In this document: in pieces, positions 53,285 through 61,428 of the stretch
How positions within the stretch are numbered: the first letter of the stretch is position 1
How the letters are laid out: the number at the start of each line of letters is the position of its first letter
Origin: JAOUEA01 sp963810915
Lineage (GTDB): Bacteria > Actinomycetota > UBA4738 > HRBIN12
Assembly: GCA_963810915.1 (NCBI GenBank)
Contig: CAWEPH010000006.1
Coordinates: 992,001 to 1,056,000 of the forward strand
Direction: 5' to 3'
Length of the DNA stretch: 64,000 bases
Position numbers and translations under genes: made by a program
Notes under the pieces: generated by a model
Told to the model about the DNA's origin: nothing
The model's database searches: none
The model's input: the letters and a program-made list of their open reading frames with translations, nothing else

Positions 53285-54303
53285 TGGCCCTCGACGTCGC
53301 CCGGCCGCGCACGCAGGTCCCGCGGACGCCCACCGCCCGCGGTGTCGGCCTGGCCGTGCTGGGCGCCCTGCTCGTGCTGGCAGCCCTCATCCACCTGGCG
53401 CACCCGAGCCGCGTGGCGTGGCTGCAGAACCTCCTGATCGTGTTCGGCTCGCTGCTCGTCGAGGCGATGCCGTTCATCCTTCTGGGCGCGGCGGTCTCGG
53501 CCGCGATCGAGGTCTTCGTGCCCTCCACCGCCTTCGCGCGGATCGGGATGCTCCCGCGCGCGATGCAGCTGCCGGCGGCCGCGGCTGCGGGGATGGCTTT
53601 CCCCGTCTGCGAATGCGGGTCGGTGCCGGTGGCGCGACGCCTCGCATCGAAAGGGCTGGCGCCCGGGGCCGCGATCACGTTCATGCTTGCAGCCCCCATC
53701 GTGAACCCCGTCGTGATCGCGTCGACGTTCGTGGCCTACCGCGGCCGCGACACGCTCTGGCTGATGGTGATCGGCCGGTTCGTGCTCGGCTTCGTGGTGG
53801 CGATGATCGTCGGCTGGGTGATCGGCGCCCTCAAAGGCAGCGACGAACTCCTCCGCGAGCGGGCGGGGACGGCCGAGGCCCGCGAGGAGGATGCGATGCA
53901 GGCACGCTGGCGCCGATTCGCAGGACACCTGAGCGGCGACGTGATCTTCATGGCGCGGTTCCTGATCGTCGGCGCGTTCATCGCGGCCGCCGTGCAGACG
54001 TTCATCCCGCAGTCCATCGTGGATCGCGTCGCGCACCTTCCGGTGCTCAGCCTCGTCGCGATGATGCTCCTCGCGTTCCTGATGTCCCTGTGCAGCGAGT
54101 CCGACGCGTTCGTCGCGGCCTCCTTCGTCGCGTTCGGTCCCGCGGCACAGCTCGCGTTCCTGGTGAGCGGCCCGATGATCGACATGAAGCTCGGGGCGCT
54201 CTACCTGGGCACTTACCGCCGTGGCTTCCTGCGCACGGCGACGATCGCCATCTTCGCCACCACGCTCGTCCTCACGATGTGGGTCCAGGTGATCTGGGGG
54301 TGA
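53284..54303 (+). CDS. YraQ/DUF318-family permease
   Basis: 339 residues, eight to ten helices in two halves. The two signature Cys motifs of the family are present: MAFPVCECGSVPVARRL in the first half and MSLCSESDAFVAASFVAFG in the second. Members often pair with a DUF1980 protein, as here, and have been linked to metal or metalloid movement. The ATG shares its first base with the last base of the upstream stop codon. Confidence 0.88.
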   Translation: MALDVARPRTQVPRTPTARGVGLAVLGALLVLAALIHLAHPSRVAWLQNLLIVFGSLLVEAMPFILLGAAVSAAIEVFVPSTAFARIGMLPRAMQLPAAAAAGMAFPVCECGSVPVARRLASKGLAPGAAITFMLAAPIVNPVVIASTFVAYRGRDTLWLMVIGRFVLGFVVAMIVGWVIGALKGSDELLRERAGTAEAREEDAMQARWRRFAGHLSGDVIFMARFLIVGAFIAAAVQTFIPQSIVDRVAHLPVLSLVAMMLLAFLMSLCSESDAFVAASFVAFGPAAQLAFLVSGPMIDMKLGALYLGTYRRGFLRTATIAIFATTLVLTMWVQVIWG

Positions 54304-55007
54304 CGCGGTCATGGAGCAGCGCGCGGATCTGGACGGGACTCGCCCTCGCCGCGTGGGGCGCCCTGTTCTGGTTCGTGCTCGTCAGCGGACGGACGGGGCT
54401 CTACCTATCGGGGCGGACCGCCTGGCTGGTACCTCTCGGTGGCGTGCTCGCCACCGCGGCCGCCGGATTGCGCCTCGCCTCGGCGAAGACGGAGCGCCCG
54501 GAGCGCCTGGGATCGCGCGAGGCCTGGACGCTCGGACTGGTCGTCCTCCCGGTCGTCGTGCTGCTCGCGATGCCACCGGCCACCCTGGGGACGTACGCGG
54601 CCGGGCGACGCAGCGGGTTCGTGGGCTCCGGGGTGAGTGCGGGCAGCGGTTCCCTCGATACCGGTCAGATCACGCTGATCGATGTCGCCGCGGCGCAGTC
54701 ATCCAAGGAGGGGCAGGCCGCGCTCCAGCGTCACGCGGGGGAGCCGGTGACGTTCGAGGGCCTCGTGACGACGGAGCCGGGCGCGGGGCCGGGTGAGTTC
54801 CTCCTCACCCGCTTCATCATCACCTGCTGCGTCGCCGACGCGACGATCGCTCAGGTGAAGGTCGTGGACGCGCCAGCCGGCGCACTCCAGGACAACCAGT
54901 GGGTGAGCGTGACGGGGAAGCTCTATCCGCTCGGCAGCGACATCCTCGTGGACGCGAGCGCCGTGACGCCGATCCCGCAGCCGGAACACCCCTACCTCAC
55001 GCCGTAG
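54300..55007 (+). CDS. DUF1980/TIGR03943-family membrane protein (YcgQ-like)
   Basis: 235 residues. Three to four N-terminal helices (TGLALAAWGALFWFVLVSG, LVPLGGVLATAAAGL, LGLVVLPVVVLLAMPPA), then an extracytoplasmic beta-rich domain with the hallmark RFIITCCVADATI Cys-Cys motif. The GTG overlaps the YraQ stop (GTGA), matching the usual gene pair. The 3' end overlaps the convergent zur gene by 11 bases. The frame is open far upstream, but that portion belongs to other genes. Confidence 0.88.
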   Translation: MTRSWSSARIWTGLALAAWGALFWFVLVSGRTGLYLSGRTAWLVPLGGVLATAAAGLRLASAKTERPERLGSREAWTLGLVVLPVVVLLAMPPATLGTYAAGRRSGFVGSGVSAGSGSLDTGQITLIDVAAAQSSKEGQAALQRHAGEPVTFEGLVTTEPGAGPGEFLLTRFIITCCVADATIAQVKVVDAPAGALQDNQWVSVTGKLYPLGSDILVDASAVTPIPQPEHPYLTP

Positions 55008-55446
55008 CGCAGTCTCCGCAGAGGCCGATCAGGTCCAGTCGGTGGCTCACCTCCGCGAAACGGGCGCGCGCGGCCACGCGGTCGAGCGTCCGGTCGAGCG
55101 TGCGCTCGACGTCCGCGGGAAGGGGCAGATCCTGCACCCGCCCGCACGATCGGCAGACCAGGTGGTGATGGTGACCGGTCAGATCCTCGGCGAGTTCGTA
55201 GCGACCGTGCTCATCGTCGGTCATCACGCGGCGCACCACGCCGGCAGCCTCGAGGTCACCCAGGTTGCGGTAGACGGAGCTCTGCGCGAGGTCCCTGCGC
55301 CCTCGCAAGATGTCCGGGATGGCGACGGGGCTCCCGGCCTGCGCGAGGATGTCCACGAGGCGCCGACGCTGCCCGGTGTAGCGCTGCCCGCTCGCGCGCA
55401 ACCGCTGCTCGGCGGTGTCGTGCACATCCGTCCTCACCTCCGTCAC
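54997..55446 (-). CDS. zur: Fur-family metal regulator, probably Zur
   Basis: 149 residues. Winged helix with GQRYTGQRRRLVDILAQAGSPVAIPDILRGRRDLAQSSVYRNLGDLEAAGVV. Regulatory metal site around ELAEDLTGHHHHLVCRSCG, structural zinc Cys pairs C-x2-C (VCRSCG) and C-x2-C (LCGDCA). Last gene of the znu operon with a GTGA overlap, which argues for zinc rather than iron. It would repress znuA through the palindrome at 57980-58000. Confidence 0.87.
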   Translation of the reverse strand: MTEVRTDVHDTAEQRLRASGQRYTGQRRRLVDILAQAGSPVAIPDILRGRRDLAQSSVYRNLGDLEAAGVVRRVMTDDEHGRYELAEDLTGHHHHLVCRSCGRVQDLPLPADVERTLDRTLDRVAARARFAEVSHRLDLIGLCGDCATA

Positions 55447-56318
55447 GCCTCCACCTCCTCGGTCACGCTCAGGCGTGCCACGCCGCGCGTCACCACCGCC
55501 ACCACCGCGAAGATCGCGGCCGTGAGCAGCACGATCGCGCCGCTGGGCGCGAGGTTCCAGATCCACGACAGCGTGAGACCCCCGATGACCGAGGCGACGC
55601 CGATCGCGATCGACCAACGGAGCGTGCCGGCGAACGATCGAGCGAGAAGCTGTCCGCTCGCCACCGGGAGCACCATCATGGCCGCGATCAGGAGGATGCC
55701 GACGATCTTCATCGCCGCGACGACGGCGCACGCCGTGAGCACGGCAAGCAGGCTGTTGAGTGCACCAACGGGCAGTCCCGCCACCCGAGACCAATCCTCG
55801 TCGGTGACGACGGCGAACAACGCGCGCCGGAGGGCCACGACGACGACGGTGATGAACGCGCCCAGCGCCACGATCGTGCGCACGTCACCGTCGCTGGCCG
55901 CGAGCGGCTGCCCGAACAGGTACGTGAGGATGTTGGCATTGAGTCCGTTTGCACGGCTCACCAACACGACGCCCAGCGCGATGCCGGAGTAGAAGAAGAG
56001 CGCCAGCGCTAGGTCCCCTGAGGCCTTCCGCCGCGCCCGCAGCCACTCGATGCCCAGGGCTCCCACGACCGCGAACACGAGGGCCGTCCAGATCGGCCAG
56101 ACGCGGAGCGACGACCCTGTCAGCACTGCGACCCAGAGTCCCGCACCCACGCCCGCGAACGCGATGTGACCGATACCGTCGCCGATGAGCGACATCCGCT
56201 TCTGCACGAGGAAGGTTCCGATCAGCGGCGCGAAGATCCCGACGACGACCCCCGCCACCAACGCACGCTGCATGAACGGGAACCCGAACGGGTACGGCAA
56301 CGGCACCGCCGCGATCAT
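55443..56318 (-). CDS. znuB: Zinc ABC transporter permease
   Basis: Family ABC-3 permease, 291 residues, about eight helices. PFMQRALVAGVVVGIFAPLIGTFLVQKRMSLIGDGIGHIAFAGV is the family N-terminus, and MKIVGILLIAAMMVLPVASGQLLA the conserved block that contacts the ATPase. The start at 56318 gives a four-base ATGA overlap with znuC; an ATG six codons upstream is possible. Manganese is an alternative substrate. Confidence 0.88.
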   Translation of the reverse strand: MIAAVPLPYPFGFPFMQRALVAGVVVGIFAPLIGTFLVQKRMSLIGDGIGHIAFAGVGAGLWVAVLTGSSLRVWPIWTALVFAVVGALGIEWLRARRKASGDLALALFFYSGIALGVVLVSRANGLNANILTYLFGQPLAASDGDVRTIVALGAFITVVVVALRRALFAVVTDEDWSRVAGLPVGALNSLLAVLTACAVVAAMKIVGILLIAAMMVLPVASGQLLARSFAGTLRWSIAIGVASVIGGLTLSWIWNLAPSGAIVLLTAAIFAVVAVVTRGVARLSVTEEVEA

Positions 56319-57094
56319 CGGAGCCCTTCGAGCCATAGGGGGAGGTCCTCGCGATGCACCCCGAGCGAGACCCCTCCCTCGACCAGGCTCGCCGGCGGCC
56401 CGTCGAACAGGACCCTCCGCTTGAGCACGATCACGCGGTCGAGATCCTGGGCGACGGCGGAAAGCTCGTGGGATACGAGCAGCACGCCACCTCCGTGATC
56501 GTTCACGAGGTGAACGATCGAGTCTCGGAAGCGGCGCTGGGACTCGGCGTCAACGCCGGCGATCGGCTCGTCGAGCACCAGGAGGTCCGGCTCGCTCGCG
56601 AACGCCCGCGCGATGAACGCACGCTGCTGCTGCCCACCCGAAAGCTCGTTGAGCGGACGGGAAGCGACGTGGTCGAGCCCGACGGAGACCACCGCGTGGT
56701 GGACGGCGTCGCGATCCTCACGGCGCATCGGACGCCACCACCCACTTCGCGACAGCCGCCCGGTCGCCACGATCTCCTCCACCGTGGCGGGGACCTCCGA
56801 GGCCAAGACGGGTCGCTGTGGTACGTAGCCGAGCCGGCCGCGATCGGTGAGGTGATCGGGTGGGGCACCGAACAACCGCACCGAGCCCACCGACGGATCG
56901 AGCCTCCCGAGGAGCACACGGAGGAGGGTCGACTTGCCCGACCCGTTCGGCCCGACGAGCGCCACGAACTCCCCGGGACGTACGGCCAGAGAGACGTCGT
57001 CGAGGACCTCGTTGCGTCCGTAGGCGAACGAGACTCCCTCCGCGTCGATCAACGGTTCCGCCGAAGGTGAGACGACGGACTCAGGCGCAGCCAA
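56315..57094 (-). CDS. znuC: Zinc ABC transporter ATP-binding protein
   Basis: 259 residues. Walker A GPNGSGKST, Q-loop YVPQRPVL, signature LSGGQQQRAFIARA, Walker B LLVLDEPIAGVD, switch His VLLVSHELSAVAQD. The TTG at 57094 has a GGAG site six bases upstream and overlaps the znuA end by 14 bases; more distant starts lie in out-of-frame znuA sequence. Confidence 0.87.
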   Translation of the reverse strand: MAAPESVVSPSAEPLIDAEGVSFAYGRNEVLDDVSLAVRPGEFVALVGPNGSGKSTLLRVLLGRLDPSVGSVRLFGAPPDHLTDRGRLGYVPQRPVLASEVPATVEEIVATGRLSRSGWWRPMRREDRDAVHHAVVSVGLDHVASRPLNELSGGQQQRAFIARAFASEPDLLVLDEPIAGVDAESQRRFRDSIVHLVNDHGGGVLLVSHELSAVAQDLDRVIVLKRRVLFDGPPASLVEGGVSLGVHREDLPLWLEGLR

Positions 57095-58004
57095 GCGCGC
57101 TCCGCAGGGTCTGCAGGTTCTCCCGCATGAGGGAAGCGTAGTCCGCCCCCGCCGACTCCTCGTCGGGGGTGAGGCCTTCCAGGGTGTGAAGGACCGCGGT
57201 AGCGACGCCCGCTTCACTCGCGAGCGTTTCGGCCACCTTCGGCGACACGAGCTCCTCTGTGAAGATCGTCGTGATCCCGTCGCGCTGGACGAGATCACGC
57301 AGCTGCACGAGCCGGCTGGCGCTGGGCTCGGCCTCCGGCGACAGCCCGCTGATGGCCTCTTGCTTCAGCCCGTAAGCGGCAGCTAAGTACCCGAAGGCGG
57401 CGTGGTTCGTGACGATGAGATCCCGCGCGCAATCCTTCAGACCTGTGCTGTAGTCCGCGTCGAGCGTGGAGAGCTCCTTCTGGAATCGTTCCGCGTTGGC
57501 GTGATAGACGTCGGCGTGCGACGGGTCGACCCCGGCGAATGCATCACCGACCTGACCCACCATCGCCGCGTACCGAGTGGGATCGAGCCACACATGCGGG
57601 TCTACGACGAGTCCCGATTCGGACCCTGCCGGCGGAGGAGCCGTGTCCTGGTTCGCCAGGAGGTCGACCGTGACGCCCTGGGCGTCGCTCACGGCATCCT
57701 CGACGGCCGGCTGGAACCCGTCTCCGAGGTACAGGACGACATCCGCCTCGCTGATGGCCTGCACGGCGCGCGGCGCCAGCTCCAGGTCGTGCGGCTCGAC
57801 ACCCGGCGCGGTGAGGTTGGTCACGTCGACGTCGTCGCCGCCGACGCGCTGCGCGGCCTCCTGCAAGGGGTAGAACGCCGTCACCACCGACAGCTTCCCC
57901 TCGTTCGAGCCGGCCACGCTCGACGTGCACGCGGGGACCGCAAGGAGCAGCGCGGACGCAAGGATCGCTACGAAGCCGGGAGTGAGACTCGCTCTCATTC
58001 TCAT
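57081..58004 (-). CDS. znuA: Zinc-binding lipoprotein of ABC transporter
   Basis: Cluster A-I binding protein, 307 residues. Lipobox LAVPAC (Cys26). The expected metal His are visible: His72 (GVEPHDLE), His137 (DPHVWLDP), His201 (VTNHAAFGYLAAAYGL). There is no long His-rich loop, as in some zinc-specific members. Promoter TTGACG/TACCGT lies directly upstream and the message is probably leaderless. A Fur-type palindrome covers codons 2-9. Confidence 0.9.
   Translation of the reverse strand: MRMRASLTPGFVAILASALLLAVPACTSSVAGSNEGKLSVVTAFYPLQEAAQRVGGDDVDVTNLTAPGVEPHDLELAPRAVQAISEADVVLYLGDGFQPAVEDAVSDAQGVTVDLLANQDTAPPPAGSESGLVVDPHVWLDPTRYAAMVGQVGDAFAGVDPSHADVYHANAERFQKELSTLDADYSTGLKDCARDLIVTNHAAFGYLAAAYGLKQEAISGLSPEAEPSASRLVQLRDLVQRDGITTIFTEELVSPKVAETLASEAGVATAVLHTLEGLTPDEESAGADYASLMRENLQTLRSALGCA
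57980..58000. promoter_or_regulatory. Putative Zur operator
   Basis: Inverted repeat GAGTGAGA-N5-TCTCATTC (7 of 8 positions symmetric), 21 bases, immediately downstream of the predicted znuA transcription start. Location and length fit a Fur-family box; the base content is more GC-rich than published Zur boxes I recall. Confidence 0.5.
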
Positions 58005-58010
58005 GACTGA

Positions 58011-58039
58011 ACGGTAGGCCGCCCGGCGTCACGCGTCAA
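58011..58039 (-). promoter_or_regulatory. Promoter of the znu operon, leaderless
   Basis: -35 TTGACG (58034-58039) and -10 TACCGT (58011-58016), 17 bases apart, the -10 ending six bases before the znuA ATG. The -35 overlaps the end of mutY. Confidence 0.65.
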
Positions 58040-58971
58040 CCGCGCGGGAGCTCTCCTGCCAGGCGGACCCGTCCGGTCGGGCTGCCCGCTGCGGCTGCGG
58101 CCTCCACGACCCCGTCCCGTGCGAGCCCTTCGACGGCCGCGCGTACCCGATCCTCGGGGTGACCGGACAGCGCGCTCAGCCTCCCGAGCGTGATGGAGGG
58201 GTGGGTCCGCAGCACGTCCACCACCGCGCCGCGCACCTGGCGCATCGACCCCTTGAAGGGGGGCTGCGGGCGGACCGACGCCCGCCCCGCGCGACCGCTC
58301 GCCCGGAATCGGCACGACGCGGCGAGCGGGCACACGTCGCATCGCGGCCGGGTCCGGCAGACGGCGCGCCCGAGCGTCATGAGCGCCTGGTTCCAATCGC
58401 CCGGCCGACGACGATCGAGCCAGGAGGCCGCGGCGTCGGCGGCTTGCGCGCCGGTGATCTCGTCGCGCTCGGCGGCGTGATCGAGCCGCGCCACCACCTT
58501 GCGGACGTTGGTGTCCACCGTCGCGATCGGCACGCTGTAGGCGATCGACGCCACCGCGGCCGCCGTATACGGGCCCACCCCGGGCAGGGCACGGAGCGCG
58601 TCCGGCTCCCGCGGCACGGCGCCCCGATGATCGCGCACGATCGCGAGGGCCGCCTCATGCAACGCGACGGCACGGCGGTTGTAGCCCATCCCCGCCCACG
58701 CCCGTACGACGTCGGCGCGCGAGGCGTCGGCAAGGTCTCCCACGGTCGGGAACCGGCCCATGAACCTCGGGAACGCCTCGACCACGCGTGAGGCCTGCGT
58801 CTGCTGGAGCATCACCTCGGACACCAGCACGGCATAGGGGTCGTCCTCCGTTCGCCGCCAGGGATAGTCGGGTCCTTGCTCGGCGAACCATGCGAGCAAC
58901 GCGTCGCGCGCCGCCTCGATTTCCCCCGCGCGGCGCTCCGGACTAGGCTCGGACGTGGGAGGAGAGACCAT
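58036..58971 (-). CDS. mutY: A/G-specific adenine DNA glycosylase
   Basis: Removes adenine opposite 8-oxoguanine, about 311 residues. PWRRTEDDPYAVLVSEVMLQQTQASRV (catalytic Glu), HhH motif LPGVGPYTAAAVASIA, catalytic Asp in ATVDTNVRKVVARL, and an iron-sulfur loop C-x5-C-x2-C-x5-C (CRTRPRCDVCPLAASC). The first spacing is one residue shorter than the usual x6. A short C-terminal domain follows. The ATG at 58971 overlaps head-to-head with the divergent CBS gene start. Confidence 0.9.
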   Translation of the reverse strand: MVSPPTSEPSPERRAGEIEAARDALLAWFAEQGPDYPWRRTEDDPYAVLVSEVMLQQTQASRVVEAFPRFMGRFPTVGDLADASRADVVRAWAGMGYNRRAVALHEAALAIVRDHRGAVPREPDALRALPGVGPYTAAAVASIAYSVPIATVDTNVRKVVARLDHAAERDEITGAQAADAAASWLDRRRPGDWNQALMTLGRAVCRTRPRCDVCPLAASCRFRASGRAGRASVRPQPPFKGSMRQVRGAVVDVLRTHPSITLGRLSALSGHPEDRVRAAVEGLARDGVVEAAAAAGSPTGRVRLAGELPRG

Positions 58972-59341
58972 GACCGTCGTCCGCGACGTGATGAGCACTG
59001 AGCTGGTCATCGTGACGCCCGGCACGACGGTGGCCGAAGCGGCCACGGTGATGGGCACCCGCAAGGTGGGCTCCGCGCTGGTGATGGAGGGGACCGCGCT
59101 GGTGGGTATCTTCACCGAGCGCGACGTGTTGCGCGCCGTCGGCTCCGATTTCGACGCGGAACATCATGCCGTCTCCGAGTTCATGACCGCGGACCCCCAT
59201 ACCGCGGGGGTGACCGAAGACGCCCACGACGCGCTGGGATCGATGCTCGCGTTCGGATTCAGGCACCTCCCGGTGATGGAGGGCGCAGCCGTCGTGGGCA
59301 TCGTCTCGATGCGGGATCTGACCCGCGCCATCTCGGGCTGA
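58970..59341 (+). CDS. CBS-domain pair protein
   Basis: 123 residues, two CBS domains (VRDVMSTELVIVTPGTTVAEAATVM to FTERDVLRAVG, and VSEFMTADPHTAGVTEDAHDALGSML to IVSMRDLTRAI) that bind adenosyl nucleotides such as AMP or ATP. GGGAGGAG lies five bases before the ATG. TAGGCT at 58944-58949 may be its -10. Stand-alone regulator of unknown target. Confidence 0.88.
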   Translation: MTVVRDVMSTELVIVTPGTTVAEAATVMGTRKVGSALVMEGTALVGIFTERDVLRAVGSDFDAEHHAVSEFMTADPHTAGVTEDAHDALGSMLAFGFRHLPVMEGAAVVGIVSMRDLTRAISG

Positions 59342-59361
59342 GTCATTCCAGCCACGCGCCT

Positions 59362-59553
59362 TCAGAACCCCGCTCGGTTCTCCTTGCTCGGCATCGCCTC
59401 GGCCACCTCGCTGAGCGCCTCGTGGATGGCGCGGAAGACGTCGCCGACGAACGCCGCCTTCTGGCCGTCCAGTCCCGTCATCGTGCCCCGCACGGCGGAC
59501 GCCGTGATCTCACATGCCTTCTCGAAGACGTGCCAATCGGTCTCGCGTGACAT
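59362..59553 (-). CDS. Small hypothetical protein
   Basis: 63 residues, likely a helical protein (TDWHVFEKACEITASAVRGTMTG... DVFRAIHEALSEVAEAM). Family not recognised. The ATG at 59553 has a GGAGGA site about ten bases upstream; a longer frame beginning at 59685 has an Arg/Ser-rich, unlikely N-terminus. It ends 20 bases from the convergent CBS gene. The stretch 59554-59773 holds the YCII leader and no other gene I can support. Confidence 0.6.
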   Translation of the reverse strand: MSRETDWHVFEKACEITASAVRGTMTGLDGQKAAFVGDVFRAIHEALSEVAEAMPSKENRAGF

Positions 59554-59773
59554 CGCTCGGTTCCTCCGGGATCCTGCTCGCTCGTTTCGACTCCGTCGAC
59601 TACCTCGGGCAAGGCTACCTGAGGCATCCGCATGCGGCGGGCTCTGTCCATGACGCCTGGGTGCGCAGGTCGCCCGCCGCGACACCCGGCGCGGCTGTCG
59701 ATATCCGCGACCCGACGTTCGTCGTTAGGGTGGAGGCGGCCACGGAGGCTGTCACCTGTAAGGAGGGATCGGC

Positions 59774-60124
59774 ATGCCGCAATACCTGCTCCTGATCTAC
59801 GGCGATGAGTCGGCGATGGCGACCGCCAGCGAGGACGACGCCTCCCAGATGATGAAGGCCTACGACGGATACACGCAGTGGCTCCGGGATCAGGGCTGGA
59901 TGCTCGGGGGTGATGCGCTCCACGACACGCGGCAGGCCACGAGCGTTCGCGTCGCCGATGGGGAACGGCTGGTCACGGACGGCCCCTTCGCGGAGACCAA
60001 GGAGCAGTTGGGCGGCTACTACCTGGTCGAGGTCGAGAACCTCGACGATGCCATCGAGGCCGCCGGCCGTTGCCCCGGTGCGCAGCACGGCACGGTCGAG
60101 GTTCGCCCGATCCTGCCGATGTGA
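59774..60124 (+). CDS. YCII/DGPF-domain protein
   Basis: 116 residues. MPQYLLLIYGDE, the Asp-Gly-Pro-Phe motif VTDGPFAETKEQLGGYYLVEVENLDDAIEAAGRCPGAQHGTVEVRPI are family hallmarks. GGAGGGA ribosome-binding site. Its stop is interlocked with the sigma factor start; DGPF proteins are known to accompany ECF42 sigma factors. The molecular role is not established. Confidence 0.9.
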   Translation: MPQYLLLIYGDESAMATASEDDASQMMKAYDGYTQWLRDQGWMLGGDALHDTRQATSVRVADGERLVTDGPFAETKEQLGGYYLVEVENLDDAIEAAGRCPGAQHGTVEVRPILPM

Positions 60125-61362
60125 CTCCGTCCACCGGCCGGGGCCAGCCACCTACGGCAGAGATCGTCGAGCGGCTGTTCCGCCGGGAGTCGGGGCGGGC
60201 CGTTGCGACCCTCATCCGTCATCTGGGTGACTTCGACCTGGCCGAGGACGCGGTCCAGGACGCCTTCGCGGTGGCGCTCGAGCGATGGCCCGAAGACGGG
60301 ATCCCCGACAAGCCCGGGGCATGGATCATCACGACGGCGCGCAACCGCGCGATCGACCGGCTCCGCCGACAGACGCGCCTGCACGAGAAGACCGAGGCGC
60401 TCGGGCGTCTGGCCGAGTTAGAGGCGATGGGTGATGGAGCGATGGATATCCCCGACGACCGGCTACGTTTGATCTTCACCTGCTGTCACCCGGCGCTCCC
60501 GTTGGAGTCGCGTGTCGCGCTTACCCTCAGGACGGTGGGCGGCCTCTCGACGCGGGAGATCGCACGGGCCTTCCTGCAATCGGAGCCGACCGTCGCGCAG
60601 CGGCTCGTGCGTGCCAAGCGGAAGATCCGCGACGCCGCGATCCCCTACCGCGTCCCGCCGCGGGAGCTGTTGAAGGAGCGCACCGCCGGCGTCCTCGCAG
60701 TGCTCTACCTCATCTTCAACGAGGGTTATGCCGCGACGGAGGGTTCGCTCGTTCGGACCGATCTCTGCGAGGAAGCCATCTGGATGACTAGGGTGGTGGC
60801 GCGCCTCCTGCCGCAGGAGCCCGAGATCCACGGGCTCCTCGCCCTGATGCTGCTGCAGCACTCCCGTCGTGAGACGCGCACCGCGGCCGACGGCTCGCTG
60901 ATCCTGCTCGAGGACCAGGACCGGGGGCGCTGGGATCACGCCATGATCGACGAGGGCCTGCTTGAGCTGGAGGAAGCGCGGAGGGTGGGTGGCGCGGGCG
61001 GGTACGGGCTGCAGGCCGCCATCGCGGCTGAGCACGCCCGTGCCCCGCGACCCGAGGACACCGACTGGCCGCTCATCGCTTCCCTGTACGGGGACCTCGC
61101 GGACCTGAGCCCCTCACCGGTCGTGGAGCTCAATCGGGCCGTCGCGGTGGCCATGGCCGACGGCCCGGCCGCAGGCCTGGCGCTCACCGATCGCCTCGCC
61201 CCGGCTTTGGAGGGCTACCACCTGTTCCACGCGACGCGCGCGGACCTCCTGAGGAGGCTCGGCCGCCAGGAGGAGGCGGCCCAGGCTTACGCCCGCGCCC
61301 TCGAGCGAGCAACCAATCCTGCTGAACGCGCCTTCCTCGAACGACGGCTCGAGGGTGCCTGA
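60121..61362 (+). CDS. ECF-type RNA polymerase sigma factor, ECF42 group
   Basis: 413 residues, much longer than ordinary ECF factors. Sigma2 (LIRHLGDFDLAEDAVQDAFAVALERWPEDGIPDKPGAWIITTARNRAIDRLRR), sigma4 (ALTLRTVGGLSTREIARAFLQSEPTVAQRLVRAKRKIRDAAIPYRVP), then a ~200-residue C-terminal TPR-like domain (LAVLYLIFNEGYAATEGSLVRTDLCEEAI... PVVELNRAVAVAMADGP). No anti-sigma gene adjoins it, as in ECF42, where the C-terminal extension controls activity. GTG start overlapping the DGPF gene stop. Confidence 0.92.
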   Translation: MTPSTGRGQPPTAEIVERLFRRESGRAVATLIRHLGDFDLAEDAVQDAFAVALERWPEDGIPDKPGAWIITTARNRAIDRLRRQTRLHEKTEALGRLAELEAMGDGAMDIPDDRLRLIFTCCHPALPLESRVALTLRTVGGLSTREIARAFLQSEPTVAQRLVRAKRKIRDAAIPYRVPPRELLKERTAGVLAVLYLIFNEGYAATEGSLVRTDLCEEAIWMTRVVARLLPQEPEIHGLLALMLLQHSRRETRTAADGSLILLEDQDRGRWDHAMIDEGLLELEEARRVGGAGGYGLQAAIAAEHARAPRPEDTDWPLIASLYGDLADLSPSPVVELNRAVAVAMADGPAAGLALTDRLAPALEGYHLFHATRADLLRRLGRQEEAAQAYARALERATNPAERAFLERRLEGA

Positions 61363-61414
61363 GCATCGGCCGCACGCCACCTCGGGCCTCGAGGCCCTGC
61401 CTCCGTCACCGGGC

Positions 61415-61420
61415 TAGAGT
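61415..61420 (+). promoter_or_regulatory. Probable -10 element of MBOAT gene, leaderless
   Basis: TAGAGT, eight bases before the ATG at 61429, with no ribosome-binding site. Confidence 0.45.
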
Positions 61421-61428
61421 TCCTGTCG

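Noticed and set aside
52800..55007. A 735-codon frame ending in the DUF1980 domain
   Set aside because: The upstream 500 codons are shadow sequence of the phosphatase-like and YraQ genes; GTG at 54300 gives the normal DUF1980 protein.
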